Below are positions 35,046 to 45,900 of a stretch of 64,000 nucleotides of DNA, piece by piece. The stretch lies in NCBI GenBank assembly GCA_004154925.1, contig QJNS01000164.1:113513-177512 (forward strand), written 5' to 3'. Numbering within the stretch: the first letter of the stretch is position 1; every line of letters starts with the position of its first letter. The notes under the pieces were generated by a model, which saw only the letters and a list, made by a program, of their open reading frames with translations, did no database searches and was not told the origin of the DNA. The stretch comes from Monosporascus cannonballus (taxonomy: Eukaryota; Ascomycota; Sordariomycetes; Xylariales). The position numbers and the translations under genes are program-made.

Positions 35046-36785
35046 ATGGTTGCTACTCCCTCTGCAGCAGTTGTTCTCGTGAGTGCCCCCCCCCTGAATG
35101 GCCCCCATGTTCCCCCGTGTTCCCGGTGTCCCCACCCTGTAACCCTTCGTGCCTTTCCGCATGCGCTCGGACGACCCTCCCGACCTTAAGCTGACTTGCT
35201 CCGATGTTCCACGACTAGGCAATACAGTACGCGCTGATCACGATCGCGGCAGCCGTCATCGCGGCGCGTATTTACCTGCGACTCAAGATCCAAAATCGAA
35301 GTCTTCTCCCGAGCGACTTTCTTATGATAGCGGCGTGGTGCACCGCCTTCACAACAGCATCATTCCTCATCGTATTTGCCGTCGAGGGCGTCCTGAAGCC
35401 TGACATTGACTACACGCTCGTCAACTATGATGCGGATGCTGAGACTCTAGAATACATGCTGAGGGTAAAACTATTTCTTTTTCGTCTTCTGGTAGCGGCG
35501 GGCATTGGCTACGCTTCGTCTTCCTCTCCCTGGATAACCACTTGGTCCACCACTGGACTTTGCTTCTCGCCTGGCATGTGTTAACAATTCGAGCTCTTGG
35601 CAGATTATCTGGGCGACCCCCATTCCTTTCTTCACGACATTCTACCTCTGCAAAGCCTCTCTGCTAGCAACTTACCTGCAACTATTTCCCTGCTTCATGG
35701 TAAAGCGCCGGATTCTGTTATGGGTAACCATTGGATATTGCGCAGGGGCATACATAGCGACCATTTCGCTACAATTATTCCTTTGCTTCCCCATTGAAAG
35801 GAACTGGTAAGTCGTAATCGGCTCGATATTACCTGTTGTTCCTCCGCAACCCTTTCCAGTCTCAGTGCCGAAATACCCGATACCTACTGACATCCTCTGC
35901 CAAACAGGGCTGTCACCAGCCCACAACTTTTATGCGATTATACTGTGCCAGAACGGATATTCCGGATTGCCTGGGCATTGCACTTTTTTGGCAGCATTGT
36001 TAGTAAGTAATAAATGCAACGATCCTTGATTAAATCAAACCAGAGCCTTTATTATATTTTCACTGGGCATGCTCTTTTGGAGCGTGGATGAAGGGTCTTA
36101 GCCAGTGGTAGTTATGCAGACCTGTGACCTAACTCCATCCCCCTCGCAGTCTTCCTCCTGCCCTTCTCACTTCTCCACAAGTTGCAGATGCGAACAAGGA
36201 CAAGGCTGGGCGTCTACGGCGTCCTCTTCCTCGGCTTCATTGACATTGCCTTTTCCCTGACACGCTTCCTGAACGTCCATCTGAACACTAATAGCGGCTT
36301 CCGGTCCATCACGTTAATCTGTAAGTCCCAATCCTCATCCGTCCCCCCAACGGGCCACCTCTAATATCGAACCTTCGTTTGTGCTGTCCCCAGCAGCCTG
36401 GAACGCCTTGGATGCCAACATCGGCCTCGTCGTCGCCTGTCTCCCGTCCCTGCGCCCATATTTCCGCAGGAATTTCAAGGCCTCATACGGCTACAAATAC
36501 GACAAACCCTGCAGTACGGGGTCCCCCACGGTTCGTAGGCCGGACCAAAGCGAGTTCAAGGGGATTGGCCACGTGCCGTCCCATCCCAACTCCGAGGACG
36601 CAGTAGCGGTCACAGGCGGCGCCAATGCGGTCGCCGCTCTTCATTGGCAGTCTCGGCATGAGACGGCTGGTACGCCGGCTTTCGGGACGGATGATACCTG
36701 GAACGAGGACAGGAAGAGCAATACGAGCGACGTCGAGCTTGTAAAGATTAATGCAACACCTGTCGAGGCCCAGTCACATGTATAA
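35046..36785 (+). CDS. Fungal rhodopsin-domain (Pth11-like) integral membrane protein, six exons
   Basis: Exons 35046-35078, 35219-35464, 35604-35806, 35908-36002, 36150-36320 and 36394-36785 give 379 residues. All introns are GT-AG with donors GTGAGT, GTAAAA or GTAAGT, and phases agree throughout. The start has a strong context (CCACCATGG). The protein resembles the fungal rhodopsin-like membrane domain family related to Pth11, with about seven hydrophobic segments. An early ARIYLRLKI, then LLPSDFLMIAAW, KASLLATYLQLFP (family K-x-S-I-L-x2-Y-L-R-I-F) and a late NIGLVVACLPSLRPYF are in the expected places. No CFEM cysteine domain precedes it. The cytoplasmic tail of about 110 residues is polar. 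Members are plasma-membrane proteins, some of them receptor-like; the ligand here is unknown. Codon use and composition are normal and there are no RIP-type stops, so it is probably a functional single-copy gene in a small island between repeats. Confidence 0.85.
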
Positions 36786-38485
36786 CAAATGCCAAATCGT
36801 CGTAGAGAGCAGTCGGGCTGGGAATCAGAACAAGGTCAAATTGAGTCCTGTTATTACCTAGCAGCAATGTCTCACAAAAGTGCGCAATTAACAGCAGCAA
36901 GGCATAGTCGGCCCAACTAGGAGAGATCCTCGCAGGCAACGGGAAGCAGCTGTTTGAAGCTGTAGGCCGTGGTGCGGTAGGGGACCGAGGCGGTGACCAG
37001 TATTCCAACTCGCACTTGGAACTAAAGGGCCGTCGATGCTGCAGCTTCTGGAGGAGTCCGTACCGTGGCCGACAAGGACGGAAGCGTGTGTCGGGTTTCC
37101 CCACGCAGCTCATGTAGAAGGCCTAAAGTGCAAATCTAGGAAGCGCGGCGTAGGTGCAGGGGCACAGGGAGGGAGTCCGCACCTTCCTGAGGGAAGTTCC
37201 AAGGGTCCACTGAAGAGGGTGGCTGCAGGCATTTCACCCGGGGACTCCGACGGGAGTTACTATACCTATCAAACAGTACGCAGCCATAACATGTTCCCTT
37301 TCTCATTTCTTGCTTAAGAAAGATGGTTTTTAACGTATCTTTTACGTATATTCCAATGAAAAGCGCTACTCGGCTGCCAGGCCATGAGCGGTCCATGTTC
37401 GCGTCGACTGGTGTGTTCTTTGGAGATGTGGCTCGTACCTAGCAGATATTGAAGTGGTAGTATTAATGTATTTGACAGCAGTTCTTTACGAGCATTTAGA
37501 CCCGCTCTAGAAGTCTTGGGGGGAATAAATGCCAGTCTCCAAAGTCGTGCTGCGACGTGTTTGCATTTTGCACATTATTTGGGTGAGGATGTAAAAACGT
37601 TAGGCTTCATAGCTAATTTTTCCCATAGTAAACCGTGTACGTAGCATTTTGAGAACTATGTTCAGGAGGTTTAGCCAAGTTTTCCGCATTTCGCTGCGGA
37701 AATCCCGTGCCCCTAGCTGCTGATTCGTCTCGAATGAAGGTCGGTTCCTGTAAGCAAGGGAATAAAAGAACACTATTGGGAAAATAAGTTCCAGGGAAAT
37801 GGCGTGGTTTCTCTTCCGGCCTCGCATATTAGAAACGGGAAATAACAAGGTCGCCTTCTATGGCCATGGGGAATATTTGGGATGTGTGCATGCTAACTAT
37901 GTGGTGCATAATTTAGCCCAACATATCGAAATATCGGCATATCCGCAGGTGCAAGGGGACCAAACGACCCCCCAACCATGACAATCTCATCTGTTACCCC
38001 GGTTGCACCAGTGGTGTCGGATAAGTTATATCCTTGGATTATGCTTGCCCTTGGTTCCCTTTTTGCTATCGTGTCGCTCGGGTCAAAGTCGGGCCCGGAC
38101 AAAATTGGCCCATCTCAAATCACCAAACCGGACCAGTCGCTTCCAGGAGTCCTTTATATTTGGCCGTGATGGGGCGATAAAGAGTATTTCGGTGGATAGA
38201 CAATTATCAATGCCAGGAGACGGCTCTTCAGGTCCACCTTCATAAATTTCTGACAATAACTAGCCAGGGGAGTATGTGTCCGTGTGCGTATCAGCGCCTT
38301 TTCGGAATTGCCGCCGATTCTTACCCGCCCAACTAGGGGTCTCCTCGGGGAAGACACCGAGGTTCCAGAACTTCTATTGTGGGCGACCCATGTTTGGAGT
38401 GCACCCACCTTTGGAGAACAAGTTTTCCTTGTCAGTGAATGCATTACCTTCGCTAGCTCAGCTCTTCCAGGTTGCCTCATTAGAA
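36786..38485. other. GC-balanced intergenic DNA, no convincing gene
   Basis: Several ORFs of 60-121 codons occur on both strands (for example 36748-37113 minus and 38154-38480 minus), but they overlap each other, lack recognisable domains and are rich in Pro, Arg and Ser as expected from random reading of GC-balanced DNA. The first few hundred bases may hold the 3' UTR of the membrane-protein gene. An unannotated intron-rich or non-coding transcript cannot be excluded. Confidence 0.5.
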
Positions 38486-38612
38486 TCAGGCCCTATTTTG
38501 GAGGTTGTGGCTGCACCTGCGGCGCAGCTATGGCTAAGTAGCTTTTAGTACCACGCTAACCTAATTTGTAAAAGACCCACAAAAACAACAAAACCTCCAA
38601 AATAGGGCCTGA
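38486..38612. repeat. 127-bp element with perfect 21-bp inverted ends
   Basis: The left arm (38486-38506, starting TCAGGCCCTATTTTGG) and right arm (38592-38612, ending CCAAAATAGGGCCTGA) are perfect inverted copies separated by 85 bases. It could be a miniature inverted-repeat element or a hairpin-forming signal. No clear target duplication was found. Confidence 0.6.
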
Positions 38613-38849
38613 TGGCAAGTTGTGATTTTTTGCTCTCGATTAGCATCGTCTCATACAAAATTTTTTAAATCTTCTTTTAAAATTCGCAAATAAAATAATA
38701 ACAAAAATATTTAAACAATAACAAAAATCATATTTATATAGAGTTTTAAAAGGGCTTTTTAACGGTATATAAAACTTTTAAATTGGGGCTAATTTGGTTA
38801 AAATATTAAAAAAAAGGTAAAATTTCTTGATTAGCACCACTTCTAATCC
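38613..38849. other. AT-rich spacer
   Basis: Composition drops again to very AT-rich at about 38650, marking the right edge of the gene island. Nothing recognisable. Confidence 0.5.
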
Positions 38850-38942
38850 CGAACGCCCTCATGGCTGCGACAACGTAACTACTGCATATAACATTTAGCC
38901 ATGGGCCTTCCAAGGGTAATTCAATATGGGAGAAGCCCGTCC
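38850..38942 (+). repeat. Inverted-repeat (MITE-like) element, left part
   Basis: The left arm CGAACGCCCTCATGGCTGCG (38850-38869) is inverted relative to the arm at about 44630-44673, with the similarity extending to roughly 35-40 bases. The element is split by copia Q at the CGTCC duplication. Without Q it is about 315 bp and shows no coding capacity. Confidence 0.6.
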
Positions 38943-39105
38943 TGTCAGACATAAGGGACATCAGTTGTATGTGTATTAATAACTCGTTGCAGATGCTCTA
39001 AAACGCGTACTGCACTTTAAGGTGATCTAGTTCCGGAACATATATGTTCCGATCAAAGGGAATCTTCCGTATATAGAGTGCTAAAACACCCCTTGCTGGC
39101 TAATA
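38943..39105 (-). repeat. Copia Q 3' LTR (163 bp)
   Basis: TGTCAGACATAAGGG ... GGCTAATA on the plus strand. It contains the palindromic GGAACATATATGTTCC and a GTGCTAAAACACC hairpin motif. Confidence 0.88.
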
Positions 39106-42100
39106 TACCCCTTTAATAGCTTAAAGTATTCACGGTATTAATTATTATAACTCCTAAAGTTATAGCTATTTATTTTATTTTTTTCTTTAGCGATTAAATT
39201 TTCTTAATTAACTAATTTTTCCTTTAAAACTTTTCGTAAAGCGTTTTTTTTATTAATCGAAAGCTTTTATAATATTTATTAGTTTTAATTATTTTTTAAA
39301 TTATTTAAAAAATTTACATAATAGGGTTTTTATTAAACCGTTAATTAATATATTGCTTATAAACGTATAATTTATTTTACTTAAAATATTTTTATAACTT
39401 ATTTTAATTAATAATTATATATATTTATATATTATAATTTCGTTATTAATAAGGTAATATTAATATTAATAAATCGTATAATTAATTAATTATCGTATTA
39501 TACATTTAATAGTTCTATATTTAAAGTTATTTTTTAATTTTTTAATTAATTAAAAATTAAATAAGAGTTTTTTTATAATTTGCATAAAACTAATTATTCC
39601 GTTTTTGTTATAAAAATATTTATTATGTTTTATTTATTCTCTTATTATTTTATTACTGTTTTAAATTATTTTATAACGTAAATATAAGAATTTTTTCGTT
39701 TAATCGTATTATTCGCGAAAAAGGTATCGTTTCAAATATTTAATAAATTTTTACTTCCGAATTATAATGTTAATATTTTGATTCCGATCAGGTATAATAT
39801 AATTCGGTCGTCAGCTTCATGATATACGTCGTTAAAGTTTAAGTTAAATCGGGCAAATCGAGATACCATAAAAAATATATCGGGTTGTATATTAACTATT
39901 ACGAAAAAAAACCGATTTTTTTCTGTTATTTATTAATAAAGCTTAAATAAGTTAGATCAGGATTTGGTAATAATTTAATGTTAATTATAAATATTTTTAA
40001 AAAGCTATTTAAATTTTTTAAATATTAAGTTAATTATTTTATTTATAAAATCGAATTAAAATAATTACATTTTCTTATTAAGTTTATTTTTAATTATTTC
40101 GATGCCAAAAAATTATTATAAATCTTTACCTTTTATTAAAACGTACCATTTTTATATTTATTAAATTAATTAATCGTCGAAATTTAGTTTTTTTCGCAAT
40201 ATATTATATTAATATCGTTTATAAAGAAAAAAAATAAACACCCTTTAACGAATAAAATAATAAGATTCGTAAGAAACAGGGTTAAATCCTAATTTTTTCA
40301 ATGTTTTAATATAATTTTTTTCCTACAGCAAAAATAATTCTCTTAATTCATATAATACTTTCCTAATTAGAAAATTTTTATTACGTTACGGATATTTTAA
40401 GGGCGTTTTTATATATATTTCGTAAAATAAATTAATATTTATAAAAATATTTACAGCATTATATTACTTAAGTTTTAGGTCGAACTTAATCGCAATAGTA
40501 AGTAAAGTTCGAAACGACTTTTTTATAAAGGTAATTACGTATATATCGTTATAAACGATTTTAAGTTATTAATTATTTCGTATGATAAAACGGGCCTTAT
40601 ATTTTTGAAATTAGCTATAATTATTAAATTTGTAAACACATATTTATATATATTTTAAAACTTATTTCCCTTTAGTAAAAAATTAATTAATGGCTTCCTA
40701 AGATCGTATCTTTTTATGGTTTTGTAAATAAGCCTTTTCGGTTTTACGAAATATTTTCTTTAACAAATATATATTTAACTTTTTATAATTTCGCGATAAT
40801 AACGGTAAATTACGCCTATGCACCCGGTCCTATAACTTAAATACTTTTTTATATATTAAAATATTATTATTTTTCTAATTAAAATACCGCGTACTTCGAG
40901 TAATTAGTTTCCCTAAATTTTCGTAATTTATCGGCCGGTTATCGTATGTACTTACAAAAAAGTTAAACGTTTTATATTAAATACGGTTTTTTATACTTTA
41001 TATTCGTTTCGGATAACACCTTTTTAATACGGAACATACGGAGAACTTTCGTTGATAACCCTTGGGGTACTTTCGTCTTTTACTGTCACTTTAAGTTAAA
41101 CAATATAAAAAAAACCTAAAGTTACCTTTGTTTTTTCTGTTAGCATAATTATCCTAATAATTATTAGAACAAACGCCGATAAGGGTAATAATTCAAAGAA
41201 TAGAAGTAATTCGAATATAATGGTTATATAAAGATAATTAATCCTTTGCAAATAGGCTTATTTTTCTCTATTCCGTATGTATCTTACGTTAATATCTTTT
41301 TCAAGTTATTTTTCCTATTTAATTACTAACTAAATTATTTTATTTAGATTTTTATGTTTTTTTATATATAAATTAAATAGTTATCCTATTAACAAGGTGT
41401 TTTTATTTATCGAAATAATTTTTGTAATGTTTTTTTTATAATATGCAAAACGTTATTTTTTAAAATTTTAATATTACTTAAAAAATAGCTTGTTCGTTAA
41501 ATTATATATTTCAAATAATAATAACCTTATTAATTAATAAGTTCTAAATTTGGTAAATATTGGTAAATCGATAACCGAGAAAATAATTAATTTACGTTTT
41601 AAGATTTAACTTTTAAAGTTTTGATTCTTTTTCTTTATAACAATAATTGTTATAACGTAAGCTATATAGCCATATATTCGTAAATAGGTTTATTAATGCT
41701 TTCGATTAAATATTATAATGCTGTTTTTATATATTAAATAAATATAATAAATTTCGTATAAACCTTGCAAAAAATATATATATTTAAAAATACAATTATA
41801 TAAATATATTGCCGTTTTAAAAATATATACGATTAAGAACGAAAATAATTTAACGTTATTTCGTATCGTAATTATTTTTTCCGTAATTATAATTTTTAAT
41901 TATTTTCTCTCTTCGTTTTAAACCTAGGTATATAATGTTAAAAATTCAAATTTAATATTAAAAAAAGCCGATTAAAATATATTTCGAAATTAATAATTTT
42001 TCCGGATCTCGTTATTATATTTAATTACTAATAGAAAAATCTTGTTTTAGTTACTTAAAATTTCTAAAACGTATTGAAATGCTATAATTAATATATCTTG

Positions 42101-44282
42101 CTTTCGCTTTTTAAAGTAAATATTCCAAATAAAGTCTAAATATCTGTCGGTAGCAAACATAACGTATTTATATCCTTTAGGGTTTTTTTAAAGTTTGTAA
42201 GATTAATAACGATTTTTTATCTTAATCGGAATATTTTTTTGGCTTGCGGCGTATTAGCGTTTTAGCTTTTACCTGGCCATATACTTAGTATTCGACTATT
42301 ATAAGACCCTTTAGGCGGATTCCTTTCGTATAGGACTATAATTAAGCGATTATTTCGAGTCCTAAATGTCCTAATTTCTGGTGCTATATGGTACCGTTAC
42401 CGATTCGTAATGGTTTTGGTATTTACGAATTGACGTTTCGTCTATAAGTTATTAAAATTATATAAGTAATTATTACGTTAATATTTTCGATAACATATTA
42501 ATTAAATTTATTTATTAACGTAATAAATATTTCATTATATTTATTTCGAATTAAATTGTTAGTTTTTCGGTTATTTTATTAATAGCTTTTTTTAAAAAAA
42601 CTATTAAAAATATTAAGTTATATATAAAGCTTTCGCAGTATGCTATATTATATAAACGTAAAGTTTTCGTACCGTTAGGGTATCGAAAAATTATATTAAC
42701 CTTTTCGTACCTCTTAATCGAGACAAAACTATTACTTACACATATTTTATTACCTTATACGATAAATTTAAAATTTAAAATTTTGTTAATTAAGTTAAAA
42801 ACATATATCGTAAAATCTAAATCCAAAATAACTAAATTCCTTAAAAAATAAAATAAGATACTTATAACGTTACGTTAATTAACAATTAAAAAATATGCTA
42901 ATATTTGCCGTATCTTTTTTAGGAATTAATTTATTTCTTATACAATATGTTTTTCCATAATTTTCGATAAATGGTTAATTTCTTTTCTTTAAAAATTAAT
43001 TGGCGGAAATTTGTCCTTAGATATATATTACCACCTTATTATTAAAACGGAATTCTTTTGAAGTTTTCCTAAAAAATACATAATAATAATTAAATAATAT
43101 ATAGTAATTAATTAAGTACGCTTTATAATTGGTATCTTATACATCTAATTCCTAACGCTTTCGCTTATTACCGCTTCGGTCCGTATAAAAACCTTTACGG
43201 TTACTTTATTTCGGCCTATAGCTTAAAGTTCTTCTTTACGGTTAAAGGTTAGTATTCTTAGAATCTTTTTAATTAAGATTGTTCTAATTAAAAGAATTTG
43301 CAAATATTTCGTAAAACGTTAAAAACGTTGCCTTAATATTTCGTAATGTAAATATGAGATAGGCCATAACCCAATAATCCAAAAAGTTAATTACCGCTTT
43401 TTGGAAACTAATTATACCGTTATTAATCTCTGCCTTTTTTACTATTTAAAAGGTGGTAATCCATATTCCAATTATAAAGGCTAATACTATATACAGGTCG
43501 TTAACTCATATAATCGTCGTTTTCGTTTCTGAAATACAATATTGCTATCCCAAGGCCATAATCTTTTACTATTTCACAATTTATTCGTTTAACGTTTTGC
43601 TAAACTTCGAAGTTTATTTTAACGTTTCGTAATATTTTTGTCAAGTATTAATTAAAAGCTTACTATTGTACATTTTACCTAATTCGCCCAAGCTGGTATA
43701 TTACTTTCGTAAGTTTTTTCTTAGAAAAAAGCTGGTTTTTTAATCGCTGAAAATACCGACTTTAAACTTTATTTCAAAAGGTCGTTAATGTTCTTATGGA
43801 AGGTATCGTATTTTCGATCCTTATAAATATATACCGTAAAGTCTTAATTATAAGCTTATTTGCTTTTAATGGTTATTTTAAGAATATTCGTTAGGTAATT
43901 AGTATAATCGATTTTTTCGATAACTTTTCCGAAAAATGTAAATATAAACGAAAAACCGCTTAAGGTATTAATTCGTACCGTATAACGGATTCGTTTCTTT
44001 AAATAAAAAGCTATATTAGGTTTTATAGGCTTAATAGATTACTAAAGGTTTTAATTAAAATCGATATAATTTTAAATATCGAACGCGTATATTTTAAATT
44101 AGAATTCGCTTTTAAAACGATTTCAATCCTTGGGTCCCTTGTAAATAACGGAGGACGTTAACGATACGATCGTTAGTATTATTAGCGTATTTCGATAATT
44201 ATAACTGATATACAGCTTATATCGTTTTAACAATAGCTAATTAATTGATATATACCTTAATTAAGCGAAAAAGACTCTTAAT

Positions 44283-44445
44283 TATCAGATATAAAGGACA
44301 ATAATTGTATATGTATTAATGACTCGTTGCAGGTGCTCTAAAACGCGCATTGCACTTTAAAGTGATCTAGTCCCGGAACATATATGTTCCGATCAAAGGG
44401 AATCTTCCGTATATGGGGTGCTAGAGCACCCCCTGCTAGCTGACA
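44283..44445 (-). repeat. Copia Q 5' LTR (163 bp)
   Basis: Partner of 38943-39105, with end GCTAGCTGACA intact and start decayed to TATCAGATAT. It contains the same GGAACATATATGTTCC palindrome and GGTGCTAGAGCACC hairpin. Confidence 0.88.
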
Positions 44446-44450
44446 CGTCC

Positions 44451-44673
44451 AGCCATGTTTTTGCCCGTACGGGTTATGGTTGCTGCGTCACAGGTATGAG
44501 GGCGTTCCGGACTTGGCTGACCCTAACCTTCTCATGGCCGCGACGCAAGAACGACAGGCGGTACGGCCCAAAAAATTGCTGCACGGGCTTCTCTCACAAA
44601 AAATATACTAGGGAAGCCCGGTATACGATGATACGACCGGTAGTTGTGCTGTCGCAGCTATGAGGGCGTTACG
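44451..44673 (+). repeat. Inverted-repeat (MITE-like) element, right part
   Basis: Continuation of 38850-38942 after copia Q. The right arm CTGTCGCAGCTATGAGGGCG ends the inverted repeat. Within it, about 44482-44530 (GCTGCGTCACAGG...GAGGGCGTTCC) recurs in decayed form at 44811-44857. Confidence 0.55.
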
Positions 44674-44857
44674 GTCGCCCATTTCCCAGACCTTAATTCA
44701 GCTATATTAGCTGTAATTCTTATCGAAAATCTTTTTTTAAAAAATTCCTATACGTATATTAGCTTATATTCGAGGCGTATATTACGTTGCCGGTTTATAG
44801 GACTTAATTTAGCTACGTTACATCCATAAAAGCGTTCCGAACTTAACTAGCCCTAAC
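44674..44857. other. Spacer with decayed partial repeat before gypsy D
   Basis: Ends with a RIP-decayed copy of the 44482-44530 segment (GCTACGTTACATCC...AAAAGCGTTCC...CCCTAAC). Gypsy D begins immediately after CCCTAAC. No gene. Confidence 0.5.
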
Positions 44858-45252
44858 TGTGACGACTAGGGAGTTTAACCAACTATTAAACCTTAGTCGT
44901 ACGGGTTTATGTTAGCAGAAATATCGTGGGAAATTGAGCAATAAATATAATAACGTATTACGTCTCGTAACACCAAAAGTGTCTTGCGGAACGATATTTT
45001 ATTACAAACTGGTATTATCTAAATTATGGAAATAATAAGCGTATATATCTTTATTCTAGGTTAAGGTGCTTAAGCGGCTTAAACCCTTAAGCTCGTTAAG
45101 CCCTTTGAGCTTTTTCGCCGGCTTAAGGAGCTTAAGATACTTAGTATTTTAAAATCTTTAAGCTAGTTACGTAATATTTTAGCGAAGATCGGGTTTATCT
45201 TTTTCGTGGGCCCGACTATTCGTAAGGAAGCTAAAACTGTCAGATTATAATA
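44858..45252 (-). repeat. Gypsy D 3' LTR (395 bp)
   Basis: TGTGACGACTAGGG ... GATTATAATA on the plus strand. The module at about 45060-45165 is built from GCTTAAGCGGCTTAA and TTAAGCCCTTTGAGC units and ends near the TTACGTAAT motif. Confidence 0.88.
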
Positions 45253-45299
45253 TGATCTCCTTTTTTCCAAAATTTTTATCTTTAAAAATCAAATTATTT

Positions 45300-45900
45300 T
45301 ATTTATTAGTTCCGGTACGTAATTTTTTTATTTATATTCGTTACGTCGAATCGTATTAAAAATCTTTGTTTTAATAAACGTATTGATGTTTTTATTTTTT
45401 TTTAAACGAATTAAACCTTTTAATTTTAAGATGGTTTTTTATTTCTGTTACGAAAAAAGAATACAAAATATAAATTTATTCGGGGTTTCTTAAAATATAC
45501 GCGTTATATTTATTATAATAATTCTTATAATATTTTCGACCTTTTAAAAATTAAGTATTAAAAATTTCTGAATAAAAAAGATCGTTTAGAACGCAAAAAA
45601 AAAATAAGTTCGCGAAATATTACAAACAGCTGCCAATAAATTGAACAGTTTGCAAAAACAAAGGTGGCTGTTCCGTCATTGTGATATCGAGATATTTCGT
45701 CGAGGTATTAAGGGTACGAAAACTATGAAAAGGTTTGAACGTCTTAAAAAAATAAGAATAATTAAAGACTGCCGTTACAGCTATTACGTTAACGCAGGCC
45801 GCGGCCGACTGGCCCGATATCCCGGCTATTAACTGGTTAACCGTTAATTAGGATACGTTTGTCGTTATTAATAAAAGTTTTTTAGCAGGCGCTAGGCGCC
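45300..45900 (+). pseudogene. Antisense accessory ORF of gypsy D, strongly decayed
   Basis: Opposite to pol, between 3' LTR and chromodomain. The N-terminal cysteine region (about 45430-45500) is too decayed to score. The C-terminal part is well conserved with E: reading with TAA as lost glutamine gives a Lys/Gln-rich helix, then AAVTA, ADWPDIPAINW and VVINK (about 45770-45885). The 3' end overlaps the end of the chromodomain on the other strand. The open stretch 45641-45832 is in another frame and is a shadow. Confidence 0.5.

Larger units (their letters stand above)
38943..44445 (-). mobile_element. Copia Q: complete Ty1/copia element, minus strand
   Basis: The LTRs are 38943-39105 and 44283-44445 (163 bp each). 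A perfect target duplication CGTCC lies at 38938-38942 and 44446-44450. Length is 5503 bp. Minus-strand copia fragments are visible, such as the RT/RNase H linker near 39.75-39.95 kb (ADDRIILYLI). The interior is strongly RIP-decayed with no usable frame, while the LTRs keep readable ends. The LTRs are related to those of P1/P2 (TGTCAGA...GGCTA...CA) but distinct, so this is a second subfamily. Confidence 0.9.

Noticed and set aside
36748..37113. 121-codon minus-strand ORF after the membrane-protein gene
   Set aside because: No recognisable domain, Pro/Arg-rich random-like composition, overlaps the tail of the real gene and other short ORFs.
45641..45832. 63-codon plus-strand ORF in gypsy D as the accessory protein
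   Set aside because: It is out of frame with the segment conserved with element E (ADWP-x3-INW), so it is a shadow of the true accessory frame.
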